This document shows, piece by piece, positions 7,797 to 15,599 of a stretch of DNA of 55,773 nt (the stretch's first letter is position 1; each line of letters starts with the position of its first letter). A model generated the notes under the pieces. That model was given only the letters and a program-made list of their open reading frames with translations, had not been told where the DNA came from and did no database searches. The position numbers and the translations under genes were made by a program. This stretch comes from Sphingomonas sp. Leaf10 (GTDB lineage Bacteria; Pseudomonadota; Alphaproteobacteria; Sphingomonadales; Sphingomonadaceae), in the NCBI RefSeq assembly GCF_001421245.1, contig NZ_LMKE01000009.1, forward strand, positions 66,532-122,304. Direction: 5' to 3'.

Positions 7797-10733
7797 CTAA
7801 GCCTCTGTAATCACGTAGGCGGTATACGGTGCGAATGTCATCGACAACAATGGCCCACTGACACTCCCGGCCGATACTGCCGCATCGGTCGCAGTGTAGG
7901 TGAACACGTTGTACGTGGCGTTCGACCCAAGCGTCGTCATGAGTGTCGTTGCCGTTGCTGCCCAGTTCACGACCAAGATCCGCCGCTTGCCGCCGACGAT
8001 CGTACCGACAGCGGCGATACCGCTCACGCCTTGCGGAAGGTCGACTTTGCGGATGACCGAGCCGACCGGGATATTGCCCAGCACAAAGAGCGCCCCGTGC
8101 CAGTTCGGCTTGACGAACTTGAAGGCGCCGTAAGGAATCGACGGATCGAAATCCCCGGGAGTCGACGGGTCCTGTCCGTAGGGTGCAGGGAGCCGCATGT
8201 GGGCGAGCGGATACCCGATCGCATCATGTGCTGCGTTGTTGACCGGAATGTCTTTCATAGCGTGAATGATCGGAAGGACGATCGGAGCGCGGACCAGATT
8301 TAGCTGGTGCAGCTGCCATGTGCAGACGCGGGAGAAGCGCTCCGCATCGGTGTATTCGCCCGGCTTGAACCACATCTCATTGACAACACTTGGCTTGCCG
8401 CGTCCTGATGCAATCCAGTCCCACGAACGGGTCCGAATATAATCCGGGTTCTGGTAAATCGAGGGGATCTCGTGAAAGGTTTGGTAGGACATTTCGGCAA
8501 GAACAGTTTTGCCGGTCGCGAGCAGGCTAGGGTCGGTGAAGGTGGTACCGGCGTTATCATATCCCTTGTAGCTTTCGCCGGAAAGCATGACAAAGTTCGG
8601 CTGCCCGTTGTAAGTCGACAGCACGGCACTGTTCCGAATCTTCGGAATGACCGCGCGAATCAGCGCACGGTACTCGGCAGCAGACATCTGGCAGGTGCCG
8701 TAGAAGTTGTCGACATCCGAGATCGGTTCGTTCGGCCCTTCATACCCGCGAACCGGAGCGACGTTTACGTGTAGATATTCAAGGTCGTCGAGTTGCGCGC
8801 TGGCTAGCGCCTCGATTTGCGCCGCGAATTGCGTCGGATCAGAAGTCCTAATGCTGTCGAGCGATACGTCTCGGGCATAGGTACCACCAGCCCAGAGGCG
8901 CCCGAATCCATACGTGCTCGTCGTCTTCCAGTACGGCGGAGGTGACCAGACACCTGGAATGAGTCCACCACCGAGCGGTGCTACGTTCGAGTGCAAGTCA
9001 CGAACCGCTTCATTCTGGCCGGAGAAGCGCTCGCCAATGTTCTTTGCGAGTCCAGTAGCCGAATCGATGTTCCGGAAACCACGATATCCGAAGCCGTTCG
9101 GAAATCGGGTGAACATGATGATCGGAACCGGTCCGTACATCTCTGCCTTCAGGCGCGCCCGCTCCGCTGTAGTAAGCGAGAACGGAAAGCCCCACGGTAG
9201 GCTATTGTCCGTTGGCGGGGCGACCCCCCGATTGTAGCTATCGGCCTGCAACTCGGTCATGCCGCCGAGGAACGCCTGTCGAGGCGCAGCAACCGCCGGA
9301 AGTTCGATCCAATCGAGCGTCGAGGTCGTGCCCGCCGGGACCATAGGCGGTGCCGCGCGGTATGGGTGGTTTGCGTCCAGAACTTCGGCTGCAAGGCTGT
9401 AGAGATGTGCTAGATAGCCCTGCATCCGCTGCTCATTGGCGCGCCCAACGTTCAACGGAACCAAACCCCAACCGAAAGCATCAAACATGCCGCTGGGCGT
9501 GCCGCTGGCTGTGCCGCCTAGGACGAGCCGTTCACCAGTCAGCAAGCCCTTGCCGCTAGCGGTGGTGTTGAACGTTTCTTCCCGTCCTTGAAGGGCGGTA
9601 AAGGTCAGGCCTGTGTCCTGAACGTTCTGGGTGAACGAGCGGAAACGCTCTTCCGTGCTGGTCTCGATATCCTGCGACGTGATGAAGGCTCGAACGCCGC
9701 CCGCCGTGGCAGACGACGACTGAAGGAGGTTGTAGGCCCCCCCAGGTGCGCCCACGACATATCGCGTACCGCTCACGCCACCCTTGAAACGAAAGATTCC
9801 GAAGACCGTATAGCGCAGTAGCTGACTGGGGCGAGCCGCTGTCGGGAGCAACTGCGCACCCCGGAAGGTCAACGGACGTACGCCGTTGGGCGACCGGTCA
9901 GCATCTGCGCCCAAGATCGGCTGCGCGGCTGCGGTGCCTTGCGCGGCGGTCCGACCATTGCTGGTCTGGCTCTGCCACGTCGCAACGCCTTCGCCCGGTT
10001 GCGCCTGTGTGCCAGCGCTGTTCAGCATCGAGGACGCGACCGAGGCGTCGTAAAGCTCGTCCACGCCAATCATGGCGGGGGTCCACGGGATTAGGGCTTG
10101 CGCGGCCTGCACGACCAGATTGACGGTCAGGTTCGCCACGGCGCCCGCCGAATCCGTTGCCCGCAGGACATAGCTGTACGTGCCGGCGGTCGTGTAGGTG
10201 CCGGTGACGGTGCGCGCCGAGCCGTTGACTGCGCGCCCGGGCGGGAGCGTGCCGCTAGCCAGCGAGAGGGTGTAGGGTGCAGTGCCGCCGCTGATCGTCG
10301 GCGTGAACGCGTCGCTACCACCGACCATGGCCGCTGCAGGCGTGCCGCTGATCGTCAGCGTCGGCGACGGGGTAGGCGTTCCAGTTGCCGCTGCCGTCGT
10401 TACGGCGAACGTCCGGGCGCTGCCATCGATCGTCGCAACCACGCTGGCAGTAGCACCGGCAGTCGCCGACGACGTAACGCGAAGCTTCAGCGTGTCGCCG
10501 TTCGTAACGGTGGTCGCCGCGCTGGAATAGGCTGCGCCGTTCTTCGAATACTGCCCGCCGTTGATCGTCAGCGCGGGTGATCCGACCAGCCCCGACAACG
10601 TGACCGTGTTGCTCTCGATCACCGACGACAGGGCCGCGCCCAGCACCGGCAGGAATCCGCCCAGTGCCGTGAACGCCGCGCGCGACTGCGCCCGCGCCGC
10701 AGGGCTACCGAACCGGCGTGGATATCGTGCCAT
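7797..10733 (-). CDS. Tail spike with Ig-like domains and a GH30-type glycosidase
   Basis: This 978-residue protein seems modular. Residues 1-115 form a small N-terminal beta region likely to attach to the tail, 125-210 an Ig/putative-cadherin-like fold (GGTAPYTLSLASGTLPPG), about 210-460 a concanavalin-like domain (FGIFRFKGG), and 480-890 a catalytic TIM barrel followed by a beta-sandwich to the C-terminus. The barrel has GH30 hallmarks: GVWSPPPYWK (594-603), the acid/base loop GPNEP (Glu669), and VVNEMWF (Glu786) as candidate nucleophile. The expected job is to cleave the host capsule or exopolysaccharide during adsorption. Its start follows the o-spanin stop directly. The glycan specificity cannot be read from sequence. 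Confidence 0.8.
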   Translation of the reverse strand: MARYPRRFGSPAARAQSRAAFTALGGFLPVLGAALSSVIESNTVTLSGLVGSPALTINGGQYSKNGAAYSSAATTVTNGDTLKLRVTSSATAGATASVVATIDGSARTFAVTTAAATGTPTPSPTLTISGTPAAAMVGGSDAFTPTISGGTAPYTLSLASGTLPPGRAVNGSARTVTGTYTTAGTYSYVLRATDSAGAVANLTVNLVVQAAQALIPWTPAMIGVDELYDASVASSMLNSAGTQAQPGEGVATWQSQTSNGRTAAQGTAAAQPILGADADRSPNGVRPLTFRGAQLLPTAARPSQLLRYTVFGIFRFKGGVSGTRYVVGAPGGAYNLLQSSSATAGGVRAFITSQDIETSTEERFRSFTQNVQDTGLTFTALQGREETFNTTASGKGLLTGERLVLGGTASGTPSGMFDAFGWGLVPLNVGRANEQRMQGYLAHLYSLAAEVLDANHPYRAAPPMVPAGTTSTLDWIELPAVAAPRQAFLGGMTELQADSYNRGVAPPTDNSLPWGFPFSLTTAERARLKAEMYGPVPIIMFTRFPNGFGYRGFRNIDSATGLAKNIGERFSGQNEAVRDLHSNVAPLGGGLIPGVWSPPPYWKTTSTYGFGRLWAGGTYARDVSLDSIRTSDPTQFAAQIEALASAQLDDLEYLHVNVAPVRGYEGPNEPISDVDNFYGTCQMSAAEYRALIRAVIPKIRNSAVLSTYNGQPNFVMLSGESYKGYDNAGTTFTDPSLLATGKTVLAEMSYQTFHEIPSIYQNPDYIRTRSWDWIASGRGKPSVVNEMWFKPGEYTDAERFSRVCTWQLHQLNLVRAPIVLPIIHAMKDIPVNNAAHDAIGYPLAHMRLPAPYGQDPSTPGDFDPSIPYGAFKFVKPNWHGALFVLGNIPVGSVIRKVDLPQGVSGIAAVGTIVGGKRRILVVNWAATATTLMTTLGSNATYNVFTYTATDAAVSAGSVSGPLLSMTFAPYTAYVITEA

Positions 10734-11015
10734 CTACTTCTTCTCCATGTCAGGGGCAGTGGGCCACGCGTCGATCGCGAGGCGGCGTTTGTCGTCGCAG
10801 GCGGCCAGATCGAATCGGCCGTCGCGAATGGTGGCGTCGTCGTCGGCCGCCGTGGCGCTACCGTCCGCTTGCCGGTGCTGCGGCGTCGGCCGGCACGGCT
10901 CGGTCGCGGCGACCGGGGGCGGCGGCAGCTTCGGCAAGGCGGGTGTCGAGCAGATCGATTGCTTGCACCCGGTCAGCAGCGCGACAGCGCACGCGACCAG
11001 CATCAGTCTGGGCAT
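10734..11015 (-). CDS. Outer-membrane spanin subunit (Rz1-like lipoprotein)
   Basis: A 93-residue protein with a lipoprotein signal peptide (LLTGC, Cys17) and a proline-rich stretch LPKLPPPP right after it, the pattern of o-spanins. Its first 158 bases overlap the i-spanin gene in another frame, a classical Rz/Rz1 arrangement, although here it runs on past the Rz stop. With the i-spanin it should span the periplasm and fuse the membranes in the last step of lysis. Confidence 0.8.
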   Translation of the reverse strand: MPRLMLVACAVALLTGCKQSICSTPALPKLPPPPVAATEPCRPTPQHRQADGSATAADDDATIRDGRFDLAACDDKRRLAIDAWPTAPDMEKK

Positions 11016-11298
11016 ATTCCCTCACGGTGTTCGTGCTTTCGAGGATGATCGGCGCGCGGTTGGCGAGCCGATCGGCGTAGGACATCGCCGCCGCAGCGAC
11101 GCGATTGGCGGCGTCTCGCTCCGCCTTCAGCTTGGCCTTCTCGGCCTCGGCCCGGTCCTGCGTCCAGACCTGCCGTTCGCGGGCGAGGGTCAGCCGCACG
11201 TCGGCAAGCTGGCGATCGGTCCACCACCACCCCGCCGCCAGCGCCGCGATCGGCACCAGCCACCAGACCCGGCGGAACAGGGCGAGTGCGCCCACCAT
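10858..11298 (-). CDS. Inner-membrane spanin subunit (Rz-like)
   Basis: This protein of 146 residues has one N-terminal transmembrane helix (WWLVPIAALAAGWWW) followed by a charged Ala/Glu/Arg-rich coiled coil, as in Rz i-spanins. The start at 11298 shares one base with the preceding stop (TGATG) and has GGGAT eight bases upstream; Mets at 11307 and 11322 are possible alternatives. The 3' part overlaps the Rz1-like gene out of frame. Confidence 0.8.
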   Translation of the reverse strand: MVGALALFRRVWWLVPIAALAAGWWWTDRQLADVRLTLARERQVWTQDRAEAEKAKLKAERDAANRVAAAAMSYADRLANRAPIILESTNTVREYAQTDAGRVRCRAADRVQAIDLLDTRLAEAAAAPGRRDRAVPADAAAPASGR

Positions 11299-11495
11299 CA
11301 CCGGCATCCCACGCGCTGCCACAGCGCGATCGTCAGCGAGACGGCGACCATCAGCAGGATCAGCGCCAGCGCCGGTAGCCAGCCCAGCGCGATCACGACG
11401 ACGGTGCTGCGCGGGGTATCCGCCGACTTATCGTTCAGCAGCCATGCGAAGGCGACCACCGCGACCAGCAGATACAGCGTGACCCAGACCATCAT
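11298..11495 (-). CDS. Small two-helix membrane protein of the lysis cassette
   Basis: The 65-residue product has two hydrophobic segments (about 3-20 and 33-58) separated by the polar loop NDKSADTPRS. Its gene overlaps the endolysin stop by four bases and the i-spanin start by one. Position and topology suit a second holin, antiholin or pinholin-type protein, but no family is recognised. Confidence 0.65.
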   Translation of the reverse strand: MMVWVTLYLLVAVVAFAWLLNDKSADTPRSTVVVIALGWLPALALILLMVAVSLTIALWQRVGCR

Positions 11496-11977
11496 CGGTC
11501 CAGTTCGAAATGCGGGCTGTCGGTCTCGCCCCGTTCGCGCGGCTTGCCGTCGCGATCCCAGTCCGCGCCCCAGCGGATCGGCACGCCCTCGATCCTCGCG
11601 GCGTCGAGCATCAGCGCGGCGACCCGGTCGAAACGCGCGAGGTCGTTCCAGTCGATCGGGAACGGCGCGAGGTCGACCGCATGGCTATAGCCGTCCGGGC
11701 GGGGATAATGCTTTGACGCCAGCGGGTTGCCGAGCCACGTCACCTTGCCGACGCGCGGGGACGCGTAATTCGCCGGTACCTTCGCCGCCTTGCACTCCGC
11801 CTCGGTCCGGCCCTTGCCGAAATTGACGAAGCACTGCTCTTTCGTGCGAACCCCTTCCAGCACGGTGAAGTCGTCGCGCGCCTCCGCCATCGCCGCCGCG
11901 CGCTCCACGACGCGGACCAGATCGGGATGCACGCGTTCGAGCCGCGACCGCGAACGCGGCCCCAGGGTGATTGCCAT
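11492..11977 (-). CDS. Endolysin, M15-type L-alanyl-D-glutamate/carboxypeptidase
   Basis: At 161 residues this matches single-domain phage M15 peptidases that cut the peptidoglycan stem peptide. The zinc-site pattern is visible: SKH (His90), AVD (Asp102) and SPHFEL (His156). There is no signal peptide, so export to the murein must depend on a holin. It lies between two small membrane-protein genes in the lysis cassette and is followed by the spanins. Confidence 0.88.
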   Translation of the reverse strand: MAITLGPRSRSRLERVHPDLVRVVERAAAMAEARDDFTVLEGVRTKEQCFVNFGKGRTEAECKAAKVPANYASPRVGKVTWLGNPLASKHYPRPDGYSHAVDLAPFPIDWNDLARFDRVAALMLDAARIEGVPIRWGADWDRDGKPRERGETDSPHFELDR

Positions 11978-12017
11978 TGCTTTGCCTTTCAGGAATGCCG
12001 CGCCCGGCGGCGGAAGA

Positions 12018-12425
12018 TCAGTCGGCCTTCGGCCCCGGCGCGAACGGGCCGGTGGCGCGCTGCACCCACGTCAGCGCGATCGAGATGATGCCGGCGCCCA
12101 GCGCGCCGATCCCGGTCCCGGTCATCAGCGCCCAAAGCGGCTCCGGCCGCTGCGAGATGACCATGCCGGCGGTGAACAGCAGCGTTAGCGCCGACACAGG
12201 CACGTCGACCGTCCAGCGGTGCGCCTTGCGATCGGTTTGGACGACGTAGAAGCGCACCGCGATGCAGGCGCAGATCGCGGCGATCATGCTGCCGGCCTCG
12301 AACGGATAGCCGAGAAAATGCCAGACGGTCGGAACCGAAACAGCCACCGTCGCCCCCTTGTCCTGTCCCATCGCCGCCGCCACGGGCACCACCGCGCCCA
12401 AGGTTACCCCCGCTTTCCCCATCAT
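12018..12425 (-). CDS. Putative holin (three transmembrane helices)
   Basis: A 135-residue membrane protein with hydrophobic stretches near residues 42-60, 73-92 and 98-118 and a short polar C-terminal tail. The start MMGKAGVTLG at 12425 overlaps the upstream stop (ATGA). Directly upstream of the endolysin, it is the best candidate for the timing holin. Assignment is by position and topology only. Confidence 0.65.
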   Translation of the reverse strand: MMGKAGVTLGAVVPVAAAMGQDKGATVAVSVPTVWHFLGYPFEAGSMIAAICACIAVRFYVVQTDRKAHRWTVDVPVSALTLLFTAGMVISQRPEPLWALMTGTGIGALGAGIISIALTWVQRATGPFAPGPKAD

Positions 12426-12967
12426 CGCGTCGCCACCACGCCCAGCGCCGCGAGCAGGCTCAAGAGGACGATCCACGCTGGCCGCTTCAGCAATGGCAGC
12501 GCGGTCCAGAAATCGACCGGGTGCGGCTTGCGGCGAAGCTGCATCACCATGCCCGGCGCGGCCATGTAGGCGAGCGCGAGACCGGACAGGCCGAACGCAA
12601 CCGCGATCGGGTCCATCAGCCGCTGCAACAGCAACAGCGTACCGGTGCCGGCCGGGTCTTTTGCGTTCCAGCCCCACAGCACCATGGCCGCCCCGCCAGA
12701 CCGGATCGCGATGCCGGTGGCAAAGCACAGCACCATGCCCCGCCAGACCGTCACGGGATGGCATAGCTTGTCGATGCCCCGCCGCCGCCAGATATGACGG
12801 ATCAGGTCGACCGCCATCATCGTCGCCAGCACCAGCGCGGCAGTCATCACCGCGAGGTTGATGACGACCAGCCAACCTTGCCCGTCGAAGCTGGGCGGCG
12901 CGACCGTGGCGGGGCCATCGGCGACCGCCTGCGCGGCATAGCTTTTGGCATGGGCGACCGAAATCAT
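12422..12967 (-). CDS. Multi-spanning membrane protein upstream of the holin
   Basis: The 181-residue protein has about four predicted helices (33-53, 72-98, 115-137, 160-178) and a basic cytoplasmic loop with IWRRRG. It begins the lysis cassette after an 88-base gap from the tail-fibre gene and is coupled to the holin candidate by a four-base overlap. It may be a second holin component, an antiholin, or a superinfection-exclusion protein. No family recognised. Confidence 0.6.
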   Translation of the reverse strand: MISVAHAKSYAAQAVADGPATVAPPSFDGQGWLVVINLAVMTAALVLATMMAVDLIRHIWRRRGIDKLCHPVTVWRGMVLCFATGIAIRSGGAAMVLWGWNAKDPAGTGTLLLLQRLMDPIAVAFGLSGLALAYMAAPGMVMQLRRKPHPVDFWTALPLLKRPAWIVLLSLLAALGVVATR

Positions 12968-13055
12968 GCGGACGCGCCCCAGCGCGCCCGTGCGAGCGTC
13001 ATCATACGATCAGTCCTTTCGAGGTTAGGTCAGGCGGGCCAGACGATCGCGGCGG

Positions 13056-14369
13056 TCACAGCCCCAATCGCGCCCGCACGCGCGCGGCGATCAGTCGCCC
13101 TTGCTTGCGCCTGCCGGACGGATTTGCATCGTTGAATCGTTCACCGGTATGGAGGCCATCCACCAAGTCGCGCCCCCGCGCGCCGCTGACCTCGAAGTCC
13201 GAGACGATCCCGGCTTCCGAAAAGGCGTCGATGACAGTGAACCCGTACCGCGCTGCCATGCGCGCGATCAGTGCATTCCACGTCTGCAAGGTCGGGCCGT
13301 CCAACTGGGCCTGTTGCAAGGGCAGCGACACGAATTTCACGGCGTCGGGCCACTGCTGTTGAAGGCGATAGAAGCCTGCACGTGCGGCCTCTATCGACAC
13401 GGTCAAGTCCAACGCATTGTACGCTTTGCCCATGGCGGTGTCGTAGCTGCCGAGCCTGTCCTGTTGCATCCGCAGATCGTTGACACCCAGTGCCACAATC
13501 ACACAGTCCGGCGTGAAGCCCTGCGCGAAGGCCACGTCAAGCTGGTGGTGAAAGCGCTGCCACGGGACTGCGCTGCTGTAATTTCCGAATGCCGCGCCAC
13601 CGCGAGCGAAATTGTAGGCGCTGGTCGGCGAAAGCATTGGCAGTGCAAAGTCCGGCCAATTCTTGCTCCACCCCGATCCATAGACATACTGCCCGGCCTC
13701 GACATTCTCGGTCGCGGTGATGCTGTCTCCGAAGATCGCGACGACGCCGACCGAGGTATCGGGGCCGGGCGACGGCTCTGATGCCGCTGCGCCGATCGGT
13801 CGCCCGTTGAAGCCGATGATCCGCGGAGCATATGGCTGAAACGCGGTCGCCTTGTCTCCTCGCTCGATCTGGACGCCGGCGAAGGAACCGGCACCGGGCT
13901 GACGCTGACGCACCGACACCCGCGTCGACTTCGCACCGTTGGGAAGCGTGGCCGTGAAAGGCCCGTTTCCGGGAATTGTCACATAGGAAATCAGGTTCGG
14001 TTCTGGCGCGTTGGTGGCAAGCGGTTCGTCGGAATAGAACGCCCAGACCCGGGCGAGCGCCGGGTTTGCTGCCAACCCGCTGATCGTCAGCTTGCTGCCT
14101 GCCGGAAGGCGACTTACGTCGATCGCCGCCGATGTGACGCTGTCCCCCGCGACATACAGGCCGCCGTTATACTGCACCTCCGCATCCACACGGACTGCAT
14201 CCTTGTCGAAGAGGTTGTAGCTGTCGCCGAGGTCCGCCGCCGCGTCGATTGCGGCTGCGCCGGCTGACTGGCCCGCTGCCGCTGCGATCTGGCTGATTTC
14301 TGCCGACAACGGCAGCCCTTCGGGCCGAAGAACCACCCTGTCGTCCTGTATCCGCAGCACCGGTGTCAT
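13056..14369 (-). CDS. Tail fibre with C-terminal SGNH/GDSL esterase
   Basis: The 437-residue protein has an N-terminal fibre part (about 1-195, including a coiled Ala-rich stretch and a beta domain) and a C-terminal SGNH hydrolase. Blocks visible are FGDSIT (Ser216), NFARGGAAFG (block II Gly), LGVNDLR (Asn297) and DGLHTG (Asp404, His407). Such domains on fibres usually remove O-acetyl groups from surface polysaccharide so the phage can bind or degrade it. The gene overlaps its upstream neighbour by four bases. The same phage carries a membrane acyltransferase, which could be the opposing activity. Confidence 0.85.
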   Translation of the reverse strand: MTPVLRIQDDRVVLRPEGLPLSAEISQIAAAAGQSAGAAAIDAAADLGDSYNLFDKDAVRVDAEVQYNGGLYVAGDSVTSAAIDVSRLPAGSKLTISGLAANPALARVWAFYSDEPLATNAPEPNLISYVTIPGNGPFTATLPNGAKSTRVSVRQRQPGAGSFAGVQIERGDKATAFQPYAPRIIGFNGRPIGAAASEPSPGPDTSVGVVAIFGDSITATENVEAGQYVYGSGWSKNWPDFALPMLSPTSAYNFARGGAAFGNYSSAVPWQRFHHQLDVAFAQGFTPDCVIVALGVNDLRMQQDRLGSYDTAMGKAYNALDLTVSIEAARAGFYRLQQQWPDAVKFVSLPLQQAQLDGPTLQTWNALIARMAARYGFTVIDAFSEAGIVSDFEVSGARGRDLVDGLHTGERFNDANPSGRRKQGRLIAARVRARLGL

Positions 14370-14788
14370 GTGTACGTCGCCCTTTCCAGCACGAGGAAGT
14401 CGCCGAAGAGGAGGTAGCCCTTGACCACGCTCACCGACGCGAATTGCAGATCCCAGACAAGCCGCACGTCGTCCCCCGGCTCACCGGTCCGTGGCAGCGC
14501 TTTCATGGCAAGCTGATCGATGAAGAGACGGATGGTCGTCGTCGGCACGCCGTTTTCCGTGCGGACGCCCATGATCCTGATCCCGGTATCGTCCGTCGTG
14601 ACCAGCGGCAGATTCACGACCGGCTCGGTCGGACCGTCATCGGCGACGACCACGCTCTGCGGCGAGCGAATTTGCGCCGCAAAGAAAGGGGCAGCGCCCG
14701 GCGCCGTCAGATCGTACCCCTCAAGGTCGAAGCTCTGCACGAAGGGCACGTAGCGGTTGGCACGAAGGTCGTAGCGCACCGGCCTCAT
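14366..14788 (-). CDS. Tail structural protein, uncharacterised
   Basis: A 140-residue, mostly beta-strand protein without signal peptide, starting MRPVRYDLRANRYVPF. It is encoded between two fibre/tail-tip genes and overlaps the SGNH fibre by four bases, so it is probably a fibre connector or minor tail protein. No motif is recognised. Confidence 0.65.
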   Translation of the reverse strand: MRPVRYDLRANRYVPFVQSFDLEGYDLTAPGAAPFFAAQIRSPQSVVVADDGPTEPVVNLPLVTTDDTGIRIMGVRTENGVPTTTIRLFIDQLAMKALPRTGEPGDDVRLVWDLQFASVSVVKGYLLFGDFLVLERATYT

Positions 14789-14816
14789 GGGTTGATGTCC
14801 ATCGATATCTCCGAAG

Positions 14817-15599
14817 TCAGTTGAAGCGTCGCAACCGGCACTGGATCGAATATTTTTGGCCGATCGCGATCAGCGGCGCGGTCAGGCCGACGCTGATCAG
14901 GTTGGGCGCGGTCACGGTCACATCATGCGTGGCATAGCCCGATGGGACCGAAACCGGAGCGACGACCAGATCGTCACCGGCTTTCACGCCCCACGATTCC
15001 GGCGTCGCGATCGACAGCCGCCGCGTGCCGGCACTGATCGCGACGGTGGTGGCTGTCTCTGTCAGGGTGACGGTGCCGAGCAGCGTCGTAGCGGGTGGCC
15101 CGACCAGCGTCGCCAGCCACTGCGTCATCGTGCCGCCATAGCCTGCCTCGCGTGCCAGCTGGTAGGCGGACTTGCCATCGGCGCCGACCAGCGTCGTCAG
15201 CCACTGCGTCGCGGTCCCGCCGTAGCCGAGCGCGCGAGCGATCTCGTAGGCCGACTGGCCGTTCGTGCCGTCGCGCGGGACGGGCAGCGTGAAGTCCAGC
15301 ACCGCCGCGCTCTCGCTGCCGCTGTTCGCGACCTTCGGGGCCGATCCGGCCGGACCAGCACTCACCGTCCCGACCCGAACCGTCGCCGCCGTGCCGCGCA
15401 AGGCAGGGTTCTGCGAAGGGTCGCTGACCATCAGCACAGAGAAAGGCTGGCCCATCGGCATGACGCCCCTGGACAGTAGCACCAACAGCGGTTCGTCATA
15501 ATCCGGCGGCGTCAACGACGCGTGCAGCTTCACATTGCCGTCGCCGGGATAGGAGAAGCGGAGATAGATGCGCTGGATGCGCGGCGTGGTCTCCTTCAT
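14817..15599 (-). CDS. Tail-tip accessory protein with two 28-residue repeats
   Basis: The 260-residue protein has an N-terminal beta region with collagen-like bits (SAGPAGSAPKVANSG) and two tandem copies of a 28-residue unit (about 113-168) of the form G-(Q/K)-SAY-x-x-AR-x-x-GYGGT-x-TQWL-x-TLVG. Such units recur in tail proteins near fibres. A C-terminal beta domain follows. It overlaps the tail-tip gene by four bases (ATGA). It probably extends or decorates the distal tail. Confidence 0.75.
   Translation of the reverse strand: MKETTPRIQRIYLRFSYPGDGNVKLHASLTPPDYDEPLLVLLSRGVMPMGQPFSVLMVSDPSQNPALRGTAATVRVGTVSAGPAGSAPKVANSGSESAAVLDFTLPVPRDGTNGQSAYEIARALGYGGTATQWLTTLVGADGKSAYQLAREAGYGGTMTQWLATLVGPPATTLLGTVTLTETATTVAISAGTRRLSIATPESWGVKAGDDLVVAPVSVPSGYATHDVTVTAPNLISVGLTAPLIAIGQKYSIQCRLRRFN

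Noticed and set aside
14817..15599. Short repeats as a CRISPR array
   Set aside because: There are only two copies, they are in frame and translate to a protein repeat; no spacer pattern. No CRISPR array was seen in the window.
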